Source: DASSKK01 sp035690495
Lineage (GTDB): Bacteria; Actinomycetota; Actinomycetes; Propionibacteriales; Nocardioidaceae
Assembly: GCA_035690495.1 (NCBI GenBank)
Contig: DASSKK010000111.1
Span: forward strand, 1 to 64,000
Length of the DNA: 64,000 nucleotides
Direction of reading: 5' to 3'
Shown here: piece by piece, positions 52,337 through 60,470 of the stretch
Layout: every line of letters begins with the position of its first letter
Position numbering within the stretch: position 1 is the first letter of the stretch
The notes under the pieces: generated by a model
The model's database searches: none
What the model saw: the letters and a program-made list of their open reading frames with translations, nothing else
What the model was told of the DNA's origin: nothing
Program-made: the position numbers and the translations under genes

Positions 52337-53713
52337 ATGAACGATGCGCAACTGCGGACCGCTCGCCGAGCGCGCCGGCCGCGCCTGACGGGCGTTGTCG
52401 CCGCGGCCGCCCTGGCCACCGCGACCGTGTGCACGGCCACTGTGGTCCCGGCCCGGGCGGGCACGCCGGCACAGACGGGCTCGGCGACAGGACAAAGCCC
52501 GGCCGGCGCGTACGTCGGCGACCAGGTGATTGTCGGCTACCGGCCGGGCACGTCACCCGCCCGGTTGGCCGCCCTGGAGAGGGCGGCGGGCGCGTCCCGA
52601 GGTCGGATGCTCGGGCGACGGGCGATGCTGCTCGATGTCGGCAAGGGTCGCGTACAGACCGCGATCGCCGCGCTGCACACGCGCGGAGCGGTCGAGTACG
52701 CCGAGCCCAACTACGTCATGCACGAGTCCGCCACCCCCGACGATCCGGGCTTCCCGGTCCAGTGGGGCCTCGAGAACACCGGGCAGCTGGTCAACGGCAG
52801 CAGGGGCAGGAGGTCAGGTGCGGACATCTCGGCCACGAGCGCGTGGAATGTCACCACGACCACCGGACCGGTCGTCATCGGCGAGGTGGACAGCGGCATC
52901 GACTATCACCACCCCGACCTGGTCGCGAACATCTGGAGCAACCCGGGTGGCATCGGCGGCTGCCCTGCGGGGACGCACGGCTACAGCGTCGTGACCAGGA
53001 CGTGCGACCCGATGGACAACAACCGGCACGGCACCTTCGTCGCGGGCATCATGGGTGCGTCCGGGAACAACGGCACCGGGGTAGCCGGAGTGGCCTGGCA
53101 CACCACGATGCTGCCGGTGCAGTTCGTGCACGCCCAAGGATGGGGGAGCGTCGGCCAGCTGATCCAGGCACTCGACTGGATCGTGGCCGCCAAGCGCGCC
53201 GGCGTGGATGTGGACGTGGTGAACGACTCGGCGGTCTGGAGCGGCTGGAGCTACTCGCAGGCTCTCTCGGACGAGCTCGCCAAGCTGGCAGACAACGGCG
53301 TCTTGTTCGTCACCGCAGCGGGCAACAACCACTCCGACAACGACAACACCCCGCGCTATCCCTGCGACTACGGCGCGAGCAACGAGATCTGTGTCGCCGC
53401 CCTGACCCAGTGGGACAAGCTCCCCTACTTCTCCAACTACGGCGCGAAGACGGTGGACCTCGCCGCGCCCGGGAAGAACATCTACTCCACCCTGCCCGGG
53501 GGGAGCTACGGCTACTGGAACGGGACTTCGTTCTCCACGGCATACGTCTCCGGCGCAGCCGGCCTGATCGCGGGTCATTGCCCGTCGCTGTCGGTCACCC
53601 GGCTGCGCGCGGACATCCTCGGCCACGTCGACGTCCTCTCAGCTCTGACCGGCAAGGTCGCCACCGGCGGGCAGCTCGACCTCGACAAGGCGCTCCGGGC
53701 GTGTGGCTCGTGA
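52337..53713 (+). CDS. Secreted subtilisin-like serine protease (S8 family)
   Basis: A 458-residue subtilase with a Sec-type signal (about residues 1-41, TVVPARAGT) and an inhibitor-like propeptide (DQVIVGYRPGTSPARLA). The catalytic triad segments are VDSGIDYHHPDL (Asp), RHGTFVAGIMG (His) and GTSFSTAYVSGAAGLI (Ser). The oxyanion Asn lies in FVTAAGNNHSDN. The serine motif reads GTSFST rather than the common GTSMA. Placement inside a polysaccharide cluster is unusual; it could process a secreted partner. Confidence 0.93.
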   Translation: MNDAQLRTARRARRPRLTGVVAAAALATATVCTATVVPARAGTPAQTGSATGQSPAGAYVGDQVIVGYRPGTSPARLAALERAAGASRGRMLGRRAMLLDVGKGRVQTAIAALHTRGAVEYAEPNYVMHESATPDDPGFPVQWGLENTGQLVNGSRGRRSGADISATSAWNVTTTTGPVVIGEVDSGIDYHHPDLVANIWSNPGGIGGCPAGTHGYSVVTRTCDPMDNNRHGTFVAGIMGASGNNGTGVAGVAWHTTMLPVQFVHAQGWGSVGQLIQALDWIVAAKRAGVDVDVVNDSAVWSGWSYSQALSDELAKLADNGVLFVTAAGNNHSDNDNTPRYPCDYGASNEICVAALTQWDKLPYFSNYGAKTVDLAAPGKNIYSTLPGGSYGYWNGTSFSTAYVSGAAGLIAGHCPSLSVTRLRADILGHVDVLSALTGKVATGGQLDLDKALRACGS

Positions 53714-54681
53714 ACCAGGAACCCGTGCATGTGTTGTACGTCATGGGAGCCAGCCGCACCGGCAGCACCATCATCGCCAACATCCTGGGCCAGCTGGAAG
53801 GGTGCTTTGCAGTGGGCGAGCTCTGGAACATCTGGCGACGGGGGCTCCTCGAACGGCGCCTCTGTGGCTGCGGGGTGCCGCTGCCGGAGTGCTCGGTGTG
53901 GGACGCGATCCTGCGGGACTGCTTCGCCGGGTCCGTGCCCGACGAAGCAGAGTCACGCCGCCTCGACGCGCTGGCCCGCACCAAGGAGCGGACTCGCGAG
54001 CTGACCTCCATCGTCGCCGCCTTCGGCACACAGCCCCAGCACGACCCAGACGACTATCGACAGATCCTGCAGCGGCTCTATCGCGCAGTGGTCGAGGTGA
54101 CGGGGTGTCGCGTGGTCGTCGACTCGTCGAAGGGACCTGAGTACGGGCTCATCCTGGCCGGTCTGCCTGGTCTCCGGGTGAGCGTGGTTCACGTCGTGCG
54201 GGACCCCCGAGCGGTCTGCTTCTCCATGAAGAGGCGTGTCGCGCTCCACGACTTCGGCGACGCACGCTTCATGACGCAGGAGCCGGCGTGGGTCGGCGCC
54301 CGCCGCTGGCTCAAGGCCCAGGCGGTCGCCGACTCGTTCGTGCGGCGCACAGTAGGCGACTACCACCGGGTGCGATACGAGGACTTCGCTCGTGACCCCC
54401 GTGCGGTCATCGGCCGCCTGGTCCGCCTCGTCGGCGAAGCAGGCTGTCCCGACTTCGTCGACGAACAAGCAGTCCATCTGACACCGACCCACTCGGTGTC
54501 CGGCAACCCGGCCCGATTCAAGACCGGAGCCGTGTCGATCCGGGTGGACGACGAGTGGCGGCACGCGATGCGTTGGCGAGACCGCGAGGTCGTCACTGCG
54601 CTCACCTGGCCGCTCCTGCTCTACCACGGCTATCCGTTGCGCTCCCGGCGGCACGGCGAGCCCGCCGGCGCAGGCGCGTGA
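53710..54681 (+). CDS. PAPS-dependent sulfotransferase family protein (2 of 3)
   Basis: A 323-residue sulfotransferase with VMGASRTGSTIIANIL (core at residues 13-20) and the 3'-phosphate motif VSVVHVVRDPRAVCFSM. An additional SSKGPEYGLIL segment and HRVRYEDFARDP near the C-terminus match this clade. The GTG overlaps the protease stop (GTGA) and its stop overlaps the flippase start (GTGA). Cysteines around residues 52-62 (CGCGVPLPEC) are characteristic of this subgroup. Acceptor unknown. Confidence 0.9.
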   Translation: MNQEPVHVLYVMGASRTGSTIIANILGQLEGCFAVGELWNIWRRGLLERRLCGCGVPLPECSVWDAILRDCFAGSVPDEAESRRLDALARTKERTRELTSIVAAFGTQPQHDPDDYRQILQRLYRAVVEVTGCRVVVDSSKGPEYGLILAGLPGLRVSVVHVVRDPRAVCFSMKRRVALHDFGDARFMTQEPAWVGARRWLKAQAVADSFVRRTVGDYHRVRYEDFARDPRAVIGRLVRLVGEAGCPDFVDEQAVHLTPTHSVSGNPARFKTGAVSIRVDDEWRHAMRWRDREVVTALTWPLLLYHGYPLRSRRHGEPAGAGA

Positions 54682-56216
54682 CTACAGGACACAGCCTCAC
54701 CCCACCCCGGCTGTCCCTCTCTCGAGGCAACGTCTCCCCAGGTGGTGGGCTTGCCCGCGGCATGGGCGTCAACCTCGTCGGCTGGACGTGGTCCAAGGGG
54801 GTCACGTTCGTCATCGCGATCCTGCTGTCGACCCTGCTCGGCAAGGTGGGTGTAGGCCGCTACGCGCAAGCTCTTGCCATCCTGATGGTGCTGGAGCTCG
54901 TGGCACTGCTGCCGTTCGGAAGCGGCCTGATGCGGCTGGTCGCCGTGCAGCGCGACGACCCCAGCACGGTTCGCGGAACGATCCGCGTCGCCGTGGGGCT
55001 GACAGGTGCGACGTCCGCTGTGCTCGCCGCAATGCTGTTCGCCGGCGCGCCCTGGCTGGCTCGGGCTGTCCTGAACGATTCCGGTCTGCTGGTTCCGCTG
55101 CGGCTGGTCGCCGGCGCGCTGGTGCCGATGGCGCTCGCCGATGCGCTCCTGAACAGCTCGATGGGGTACCAGCGGATGCGTGCCTATGCGCTGGTCAAGC
55201 TGGTCACCGAGCCGGCGGTCCGGCTGGGCCTGCTCGCCGTCCTGGTGATCGTCGGGTTGGGCGCGATCGGTGCCGTCGCCGCGTTGGTGGTCAGCTGCAG
55301 CGTGGAGGCGGCGTTGGCATGGCTGGCCCTGCGGCGGTGGGCGGGCCGGTGGTACGCCGGTCCGGCGCGATACCGGGTCCGTGAGCTCTGCGGCTTCTCC
55401 ATGTCGACCGGCCTGGGGGCGCTGGCCGGGATGGGCCTGATCTGGGCGGACAGCATCATCCTCGGCGTGTACCGCTCCAGCGGCGACGTAGGCGTCTACC
55501 AGGTCGCTACCCGGATCATGATGCTGGCGACGTTCGTCAGCCCCGCGCTGAACGTGGCGTTCGCGCCCCGGATCGCTGCCTTCACTCTGCGCGGCGAGGA
55601 CGCCGCCCTGCGCCGGTCCTACGTGATGGTCACGACCTGGACGCTGCGGCTGTCGATCCCGAGCATCGCCCTGCTCGCCGTCTTCACCAAGGACATCCTG
55701 CGGGTGTTCGGACCGGCGTTCCCTGCGGCCGCCGGGGTGACGTTGGTGCTGCTGCTCGGCGCGCTCTGGAACGCCTGGACGGGCCCCGGCATGCAGATGC
55801 TGACGATGTCCGGGCACCCGATGTGGGGTGCGCTGAACAACGCAGCCGCGCTCACGCTCAATGTGGCGCTGAACCTCGTCCTGATTCCGCGCTTCGGGGT
55901 TATCGGCGCAGCCTGGGCGTGGACGGCGGCACTGCTGGCCGTCAATCTCGCCCGCCTGCTGCAGGTACGCCGGCTGCTGGGCATGTGGCCGTTCAGCCTC
56001 GCGCAGGCCAGCGTGGTCCTCATCGGCCTGGAATCCGGACTCATGGCCGCGGTGGCAACGCACTGGTCGGGCTGGCCGACGCGTCTTGCGGTGGGTGTCC
56101 TGGTGGTGACTGCGTCGTACGCCGTACTCACCGCGATGAGCCTGACCGGTGACGACAGGGCCACGCTGCAGCAGGTGGTTGGTCGTGCCAAGGCCCGGTC
56201 AGCCCGTGACTCGTGA
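54678..56216 (+). CDS. Polysaccharide flippase (Wzx-like, oligosaccharide exporter)
   Basis: A 512-residue protein with about 14 hydrophobic helices. Pattern elements are RGMGVNLVGWTWSKGVTFVIAILLSTLLGKVGVGRYAQAL and ADSIILGVYRSSGDVGVYQVATRIMML, as in MOP-superfamily lipopolysaccharide exporters. It should flip the lipid-linked repeat unit for the Wzy-like polymerase. The GTG start is coupled to the sulfotransferase stop. This is a second, diverged flippase besides the island copy at 20299-21753. Confidence 0.9.
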   Translation: MTTGHSLTPPRLSLSRGNVSPGGGLARGMGVNLVGWTWSKGVTFVIAILLSTLLGKVGVGRYAQALAILMVLELVALLPFGSGLMRLVAVQRDDPSTVRGTIRVAVGLTGATSAVLAAMLFAGAPWLARAVLNDSGLLVPLRLVAGALVPMALADALLNSSMGYQRMRAYALVKLVTEPAVRLGLLAVLVIVGLGAIGAVAALVVSCSVEAALAWLALRRWAGRWYAGPARYRVRELCGFSMSTGLGALAGMGLIWADSIILGVYRSSGDVGVYQVATRIMMLATFVSPALNVAFAPRIAAFTLRGEDAALRRSYVMVTTWTLRLSIPSIALLAVFTKDILRVFGPAFPAAAGVTLVLLLGALWNAWTGPGMQMLTMSGHPMWGALNNAAALTLNVALNLVLIPRFGVIGAAWAWTAALLAVNLARLLQVRRLLGMWPFSLAQASVVLIGLESGLMAAVATHWSGWPTRLAVGVLVVTASYAVLTAMSLTGDDRATLQQVVGRAKARSARDS

Positions 56217-56275
56217 CACGCGCCTCCCTGCCGAAATGCCCGCCGCGCACGGAGCGCTGGCCGTAGGGTCCAGGC

Positions 56276-57511
56276 GTGAGAGTTGCCAGGACCCGCGCTG
56301 TCGCGTTGATCACGGCACTGGCGGCCACGGTGCTGGTCGGCCTCACCACCGGCGCGGCTGCCATGGCGGGGGGCGGCCGGTCGGACCCGTTCCCGAGCCC
56401 GGGCAGAGGGGTCGCGCTCACCTGGGCGCCCGCCCACATGTCGCCGGACAGTCATTACACGCGCCGGCAGGCGCTCCGGCTCGCCCACCGGAACGACGTC
56501 GTCACCGCAGTGCCCTACGCGTTCCGTCGATACGCCGGGGCCATGCGGCGGGCGAACCCGTCGCTGACCCTGCTGGCCTACTCCAGCGCCACTACGAGCG
56601 GCGCCGACGCCGCCTCGGCGCTGCCCGAGGAGCAGTTCGCCCACGACGCCGACGGCCAGCGGATCCGCTCGACCGGCTTCGGCCGCTACCTGATGGAGCC
56701 TTCGGACCCGGGGTGGCAGCGCACTTCCGTGAAGGTGTGCGCTGAACGGATCACGCTCGGCCACTACGACGGATGCTTCCTGGACGGGCTGGCCATGGCG
56801 ATCTACTCCGCGCACTTCGTCTCCGCGCTCCCGGTCGTGCCGGGCACCGACCGGCCCTACACCCAGCGCCAGTGGCGAGATGAGCTGGTCGCCCTCTCCG
56901 ACGCGTTCGCCCGTCACCGACCCCGGCTGACCTACGCCGGGAACGCGGTCGGCAACACGTACCGCTACTGGGACGACCCCGTCTCGTCGCGGCGGGTCGT
57001 GCGGAACCTGCCCGCGGCGGCGATGGAGGATTTCATGCGCGGCGCCGGCGACCGGGTCAGCCGCTTCCCCACCGGCGCCCGGTGGCGCAAGAACCTCGAC
57101 GCCGTCCGGGACATCGAGAGCCATGGCGGAACGGGGCTGTTCCTGACAAAGCTGTGGGTGGCCGCAACCCCGGCCCAGCTCAGGACCTGGCAGGCCTACG
57201 CGATGGCCACCTTCCTGCTCGGGGCCGACGGGCACAGCTACTTCGCGTTCACCGACGCGCGGACGAAGACAGCAGTGCTCGGGAGTGACCTGCCCTACCG
57301 GATGCCGCGTCACCTCGGCCGGCCCACCAGCGGCGTCCACCACGCCCACGGCGTCTACCGGCGCCACTTCGCCCACGGTCTCGTGGTGGTGAACCCCACT
57401 CGCCACCGGCACCGTGTCGGGCTGGGCCACAGCTACGTCACGCTCGGTGGCCGACACGTCCACCGGCTCCGGCTGCGGCCACACCACGCGCAGGTCCTGG
57501 TAGTCCGGTAG
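56276..57511 (+). CDS. Secreted glycoside hydrolase-like protein (GHL15-type)
   Basis: A 411-residue protein with a Sec signal peptide (about residues 1-32). The barrel pattern resembles the hypothetical glycosyl hydrolase family 15 (GHL15): ALTWAPAHMSPDSHYT, TLLAYSSATTSGADA, HYDGCFLDGLAMAIYS (acidic catalytic candidate), AMEDFMRGAGDRVSRF and FLLGADGHSYFAFTD. Enzyme activity is predicted, not proven, for this family. His-rich C-terminus (HRHRVGLGHSYV). Probably acts outside the cell on the polymer. Confidence 0.72.
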   Translation: MRVARTRAVALITALAATVLVGLTTGAAAMAGGGRSDPFPSPGRGVALTWAPAHMSPDSHYTRRQALRLAHRNDVVTAVPYAFRRYAGAMRRANPSLTLLAYSSATTSGADAASALPEEQFAHDADGQRIRSTGFGRYLMEPSDPGWQRTSVKVCAERITLGHYDGCFLDGLAMAIYSAHFVSALPVVPGTDRPYTQRQWRDELVALSDAFARHRPRLTYAGNAVGNTYRYWDDPVSSRRVVRNLPAAAMEDFMRGAGDRVSRFPTGARWRKNLDAVRDIESHGGTGLFLTKLWVAATPAQLRTWQAYAMATFLLGADGHSYFAFTDARTKTAVLGSDLPYRMPRHLGRPTSGVHHAHGVYRRHFAHGLVVVNPTRHRHRVGLGHSYVTLGGRHVHRLRLRPHHAQVLVVR

Positions 57512-57538
57512 CGCCCCTGATGCGACTGCCGAGCGGGC

Positions 57539-58447
57539 CTACAGGTAGCCCCAGTCGGCCAGCTCGTCACCGGCGACCTGCTCGATCGCCGCGATCGTCT
57601 CCGGGCTGAGGTTGCGCCGGTAGGCGTCCCTCCGCTCCGGGTAGAGCCTGGTGCGCCGCACCGAGGCGTCGAAGGCGCTCGACGGGTCGAGGCCGGTGAA
57701 GTCCAGCAACCGCTTGAAGACCAGCTCCCGGTCGGCGAGCAGGTCTTCGTAGCGGACGTCGATCCAGACTCCGTCCGGCAGCGTGTCGCGCATCCGCGCC
57801 GCCTCCTTCACGACGGACCGCCAGACCAGGGCGGCGAGGACCGCGTGGGACCGGCCGGAGGACAGCCAGACCGCGTCGTCCTCGGGCGGGAGCGGGCGGC
57901 CCAGCAGGGCCATCGGGCCGCCGAAGCCCTCCCACCAGGACGTGCGCAGGTCGGAGTCCACTACGGCCCGGCCGTCGCGGACGACGTGCACGAACCGCGC
58001 GGCGGGGAACGCGGCCCGCAGCAGACCGGCGTGCGGCCAGCCCGTCAGCTTGTGAAGGAAGACCGGGCGGCCTTGGACCGCTGCCCTGGTCGAGAAGAAG
58101 CTCCGGAGCCGCGCGGTGAGCCACGGGCTCGCATCGGCGACGGACAGCGCGCGGGGGGCCTTGGAGAGGATGGGCGAGACCTCCGAGTCCAGCAGCCGCC
58201 AGCCCTCCGACGGCGCGAAGCGCGCCCACCTGCCCTTCTCGGTGAGTCGCTGCGGGACACGTCGGAAGATCGCCGAGTTGTGCTGCTGCCACGGCCGCGT
58301 CAGCCAGGGGGCCCGGTCGTCGAGGTTGCTCACGAAGCCGACGTCTCGATGCCGCGACAGCATGTCGCCGAGGATCGTGGACCCGGACCGTCCGTTGCTG
58401 AGCATGAACACGAACCGGGTGTCGGCTGGGCTCCTCGCTCTCACCAT
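57539..58447 (-). CDS. PAPS-dependent sulfotransferase family protein (3 of 3)
   Basis: A 302-residue sulfotransferase with FMLSNGRSGSTILGDML (core at residues 18-24) and ARFVHVVRDGRAVVDSDLR, the two PAPS-binding signatures, plus IDVRYEDLLADRELVF. It is the last gene of the four-gene minus-strand operon comA-comB-ATP-grasp-sulfotransferase. The ATG at 58447 overlaps the ATP-grasp stop by 7 bp. By context it may O-sulfate the same product the sulfolactate branch modifies; the acceptor is unknown. Confidence 0.9.
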   Translation of the reverse strand: MVRARSPADTRFVFMLSNGRSGSTILGDMLSRHRDVGFVSNLDDRAPWLTRPWQQHNSAIFRRVPQRLTEKGRWARFAPSEGWRLLDSEVSPILSKAPRALSVADASPWLTARLRSFFSTRAAVQGRPVFLHKLTGWPHAGLLRAAFPAARFVHVVRDGRAVVDSDLRTSWWEGFGGPMALLGRPLPPEDDAVWLSSGRSHAVLAALVWRSVVKEAARMRDTLPDGVWIDVRYEDLLADRELVFKRLLDFTGLDPSSAFDASVRRTRLYPERRDAYRRNLSPETIAAIEQVAGDELADWGYL

Positions 58448-59739
58448 CGTGCCGCTGCCGTTCCCTGCGCGATCAAGGCGTCGCCAGCCGGGCCCCGGGG
58501 GCGACGAAGAGCGCCGGCTCCCGCCCCGATCAGAGTGAGCCCGCGTCTGCTCCGCATCGCCGCGTGCCGGCACATCAGCGCGAACGGGACCAGGTCGTCT
58601 GCGGCGCACCAGGCCCTCTCGTCGACGCCGCGCATCGATGCCAGCCACTGCGGCCAGGTCGCCTCCCCTCGGGCACGGTAGATGCCCTGCGCCAGCAGGT
58701 CGTGCGGCTCGTCCTGCCAGCGCTGACGGTCGGGCACCGCATGATCCGGACCCTCCGGCACCGGTTGCCTGGTCAGGTCGAGGTAGAGCGCGCGCACGAC
58801 GTCCAGCCCGGAGCGGGCGGTGAACAACCGGAACGTGCCGCCGATCCGCGGGTTCACGTCCAGCAGCTTGTAGGCGCCGTCGCGTGCGTCGTACCGGAAG
58901 CCCAGGTCGACGATCCCGGTGTAGCCGAGCGCCCCGAGCAGTCGCTCCGCGTCCCGACGGACCTGCGCGCTGGCCCTGGTCTCGCCGAGGCTGGTCGGTC
59001 CCGTTCCGGGCAGGCACTGCCGCAGCTTGACCCCCGTGGCCCCGAAGCGGCAGCGCGACGATGCGTCGAAGTAGCCGTTGAACATCCAGATCGTCTGCGG
59101 GCCCCCGGGGACGTACTCCTGCACCATCACGTTTCCCGTGCCCGCTGCGGCCAGCAGCTCGTAGGCGGCCAGCAGCTGCTCCTCGTCGTCGGCGATCGTG
59201 ACGCTGCGGGCACCGGGGGAACGCCGCAGCAGCAGGGGATCGACCGCCTTGACCACGACCGGGAAGCGGCTGGCGGATGCCCGCAGGTCGTCCCGGTCAG
59301 CGGGGAACGAGGATCGCGGCCTGGGCACCCCAGACTGCTCGCACAGCTGGTCGAGCGCGCGCTTGTCGGCCAGTCGCGCGGCGAGGCCCGGGGGCCGGCG
59401 CGGGAACCTGTAGTGCTCGGCCAGGCGATCCTCGAAGTCGTCGAGCAGCAGCGCCGCCTCGTCATCGACGGGGACGAGCACCGGACGCCCCCCTACTGCG
59501 TCGGCGACATCCACGAGCTGCTCGACGAGCGCGCCGTCGTCCTTGCCGCGCGGAACAAGGGTGAAGGTCCGGGTCACGTAGCGGGAGGCAGCCGTCGGGG
59601 ACCGCCGGCCCGGCTGTGCCACGTGGACCGGGACTCCCAGCCGGCCGAGGCTGCGTGCCACCCCGAGGGGGCTGTGCAGGAGCGGGTCGACCGACGTCGT
59701 GAACACCACCACGGGTGTCGTCGCGTCGATGCGGTTCAC
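58441..59739 (-). CDS. ATP-grasp family carboxylate ligase
   Basis: A 432-residue ATP-grasp protein: an N-terminal Rossmann-type domain (VFTTSVDPLLHSPLGVARSLGRLGVPVHVAQPG), then DKRALDQLCEQSGVPRPRSSF and the ATP-binding lysine region FPVVVKAVDPLLLRR. VMVQEYVPGGPQTIWMFNG and the Mg-binding end YKLLDVNPRIGGTFRLF follow. These enzymes activate a carboxylate as an acyl phosphate and join it to an amine or other nucleophile. The GTG start overlaps the comB stop (GTGA), so 3-sulfolactate is a natural candidate substrate, by inference only. Confidence 0.85.
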   Translation of the reverse strand: MNRIDATTPVVVFTTSVDPLLHSPLGVARSLGRLGVPVHVAQPGRRSPTAASRYVTRTFTLVPRGKDDGALVEQLVDVADAVGGRPVLVPVDDEAALLLDDFEDRLAEHYRFPRRPPGLAARLADKRALDQLCEQSGVPRPRSSFPADRDDLRASASRFPVVVKAVDPLLLRRSPGARSVTIADDEEQLLAAYELLAAAGTGNVMVQEYVPGGPQTIWMFNGYFDASSRCRFGATGVKLRQCLPGTGPTSLGETRASAQVRRDAERLLGALGYTGIVDLGFRYDARDGAYKLLDVNPRIGGTFRLFTARSGLDVVRALYLDLTRQPVPEGPDHAVPDRQRWQDEPHDLLAQGIYRARGEATWPQWLASMRGVDERAWCAADDLVPFALMCRHAAMRSRRGLTLIGAGAGALRRPRGPAGDALIAQGTAAARW

Positions 59740-60467
59740 GAGGCAGCCACCTGCATCCGGTCCGCCGCCACGCAGCTCAGCCGCCGTCCGGAGAGGGCGA
59801 CGACGGCCGGGATGTCGTCGTCGTGGGCGAGCACGAAGTCGAGGTCGGCGAGCTGTCCGGTGCGCCTCAGGTAGTCCGCGCTGGCACCGTCTGCGAAGGC
59901 GGTCGGCGGACGGCCCTGCCATCGCCGCACCACGTCGAGCGTCATTCCGCCCGGGACGAAGCCGGCCTCGAGCAACGGCACGGCCAGCCGGGCACAGCCG
60001 TACTGGTCCTCCTCGCGGAACTGCCCACGGGAGCCGGCGCCGACCAGGGCGACCCGCCGATGACGGCCTATCAGCCAGTCCGCCTGCGCCGAGGCGTTGC
60101 GGAGGCACGCGGCGTACGTCGTCGCGCGACGCGGGTCGGGCTGCAGAAGCCTGGTGCCGTTGGTGGACAGCAGCACCACGGGACGGTCCTTCTCGGCGAG
60201 CTCCTCCATGACGGCGGGACTGTTGGCCTCATGGAACCCGGCGGGCACCGTCCCGCCGAGCTCTCCGACGAGCAGCGGATCCTCGAGCATCGTGGCCAGG
60301 GCGCGTGCGTCCGCCAGGTCCGCGGCCGGGTAGACCCGGAAGCCGCGCCACGCGGCCGTCACCGCGGTCGTGGTGGCTCGGATCACGTCGACGGCCACCA
60401 GGGCCCAGCCTCGCCCGTAGCGCTGCGCCGCCTCCGGCAGGAAGTCGACGACGACTTCGCCTCGCAT
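59736..60467 (-). CDS. comB: 2-phosphosulfolactate phosphatase family protein (ComB-like)
   Basis: A 243-residue ComB-family protein. Landmarks are VAVDVIRATTTAVTAAWRG near residue 25, VVLLSTNGTRLLQ near 100 and VALVGAGSRGQFREEDQYGCARLA near 140-160, with acidic residues for Mg2+. In methanogens and some bacteria ComB dephosphorylates 2-phospho-3-sulfolactate to 3-sulfolactate. Starts 3 bp after comA, confirming a two-step unit. ATG 60467. Confidence 0.88.
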   Translation of the reverse strand: MRGEVVVDFLPEAAQRYGRGWALVAVDVIRATTTAVTAAWRGFRVYPAADLADARALATMLEDPLLVGELGGTVPAGFHEANSPAVMEELAEKDRPVVLLSTNGTRLLQPDPRRATTYAACLRNASAQADWLIGRHRRVALVGAGSRGQFREEDQYGCARLAVPLLEAGFVPGGMTLDVVRRWQGRPPTAFADGASADYLRRTGQLADLDFVLAHDDDIPAVVALSGRRLSCVAADRMQVAAS

Positions 60468-60470
60468 CTC

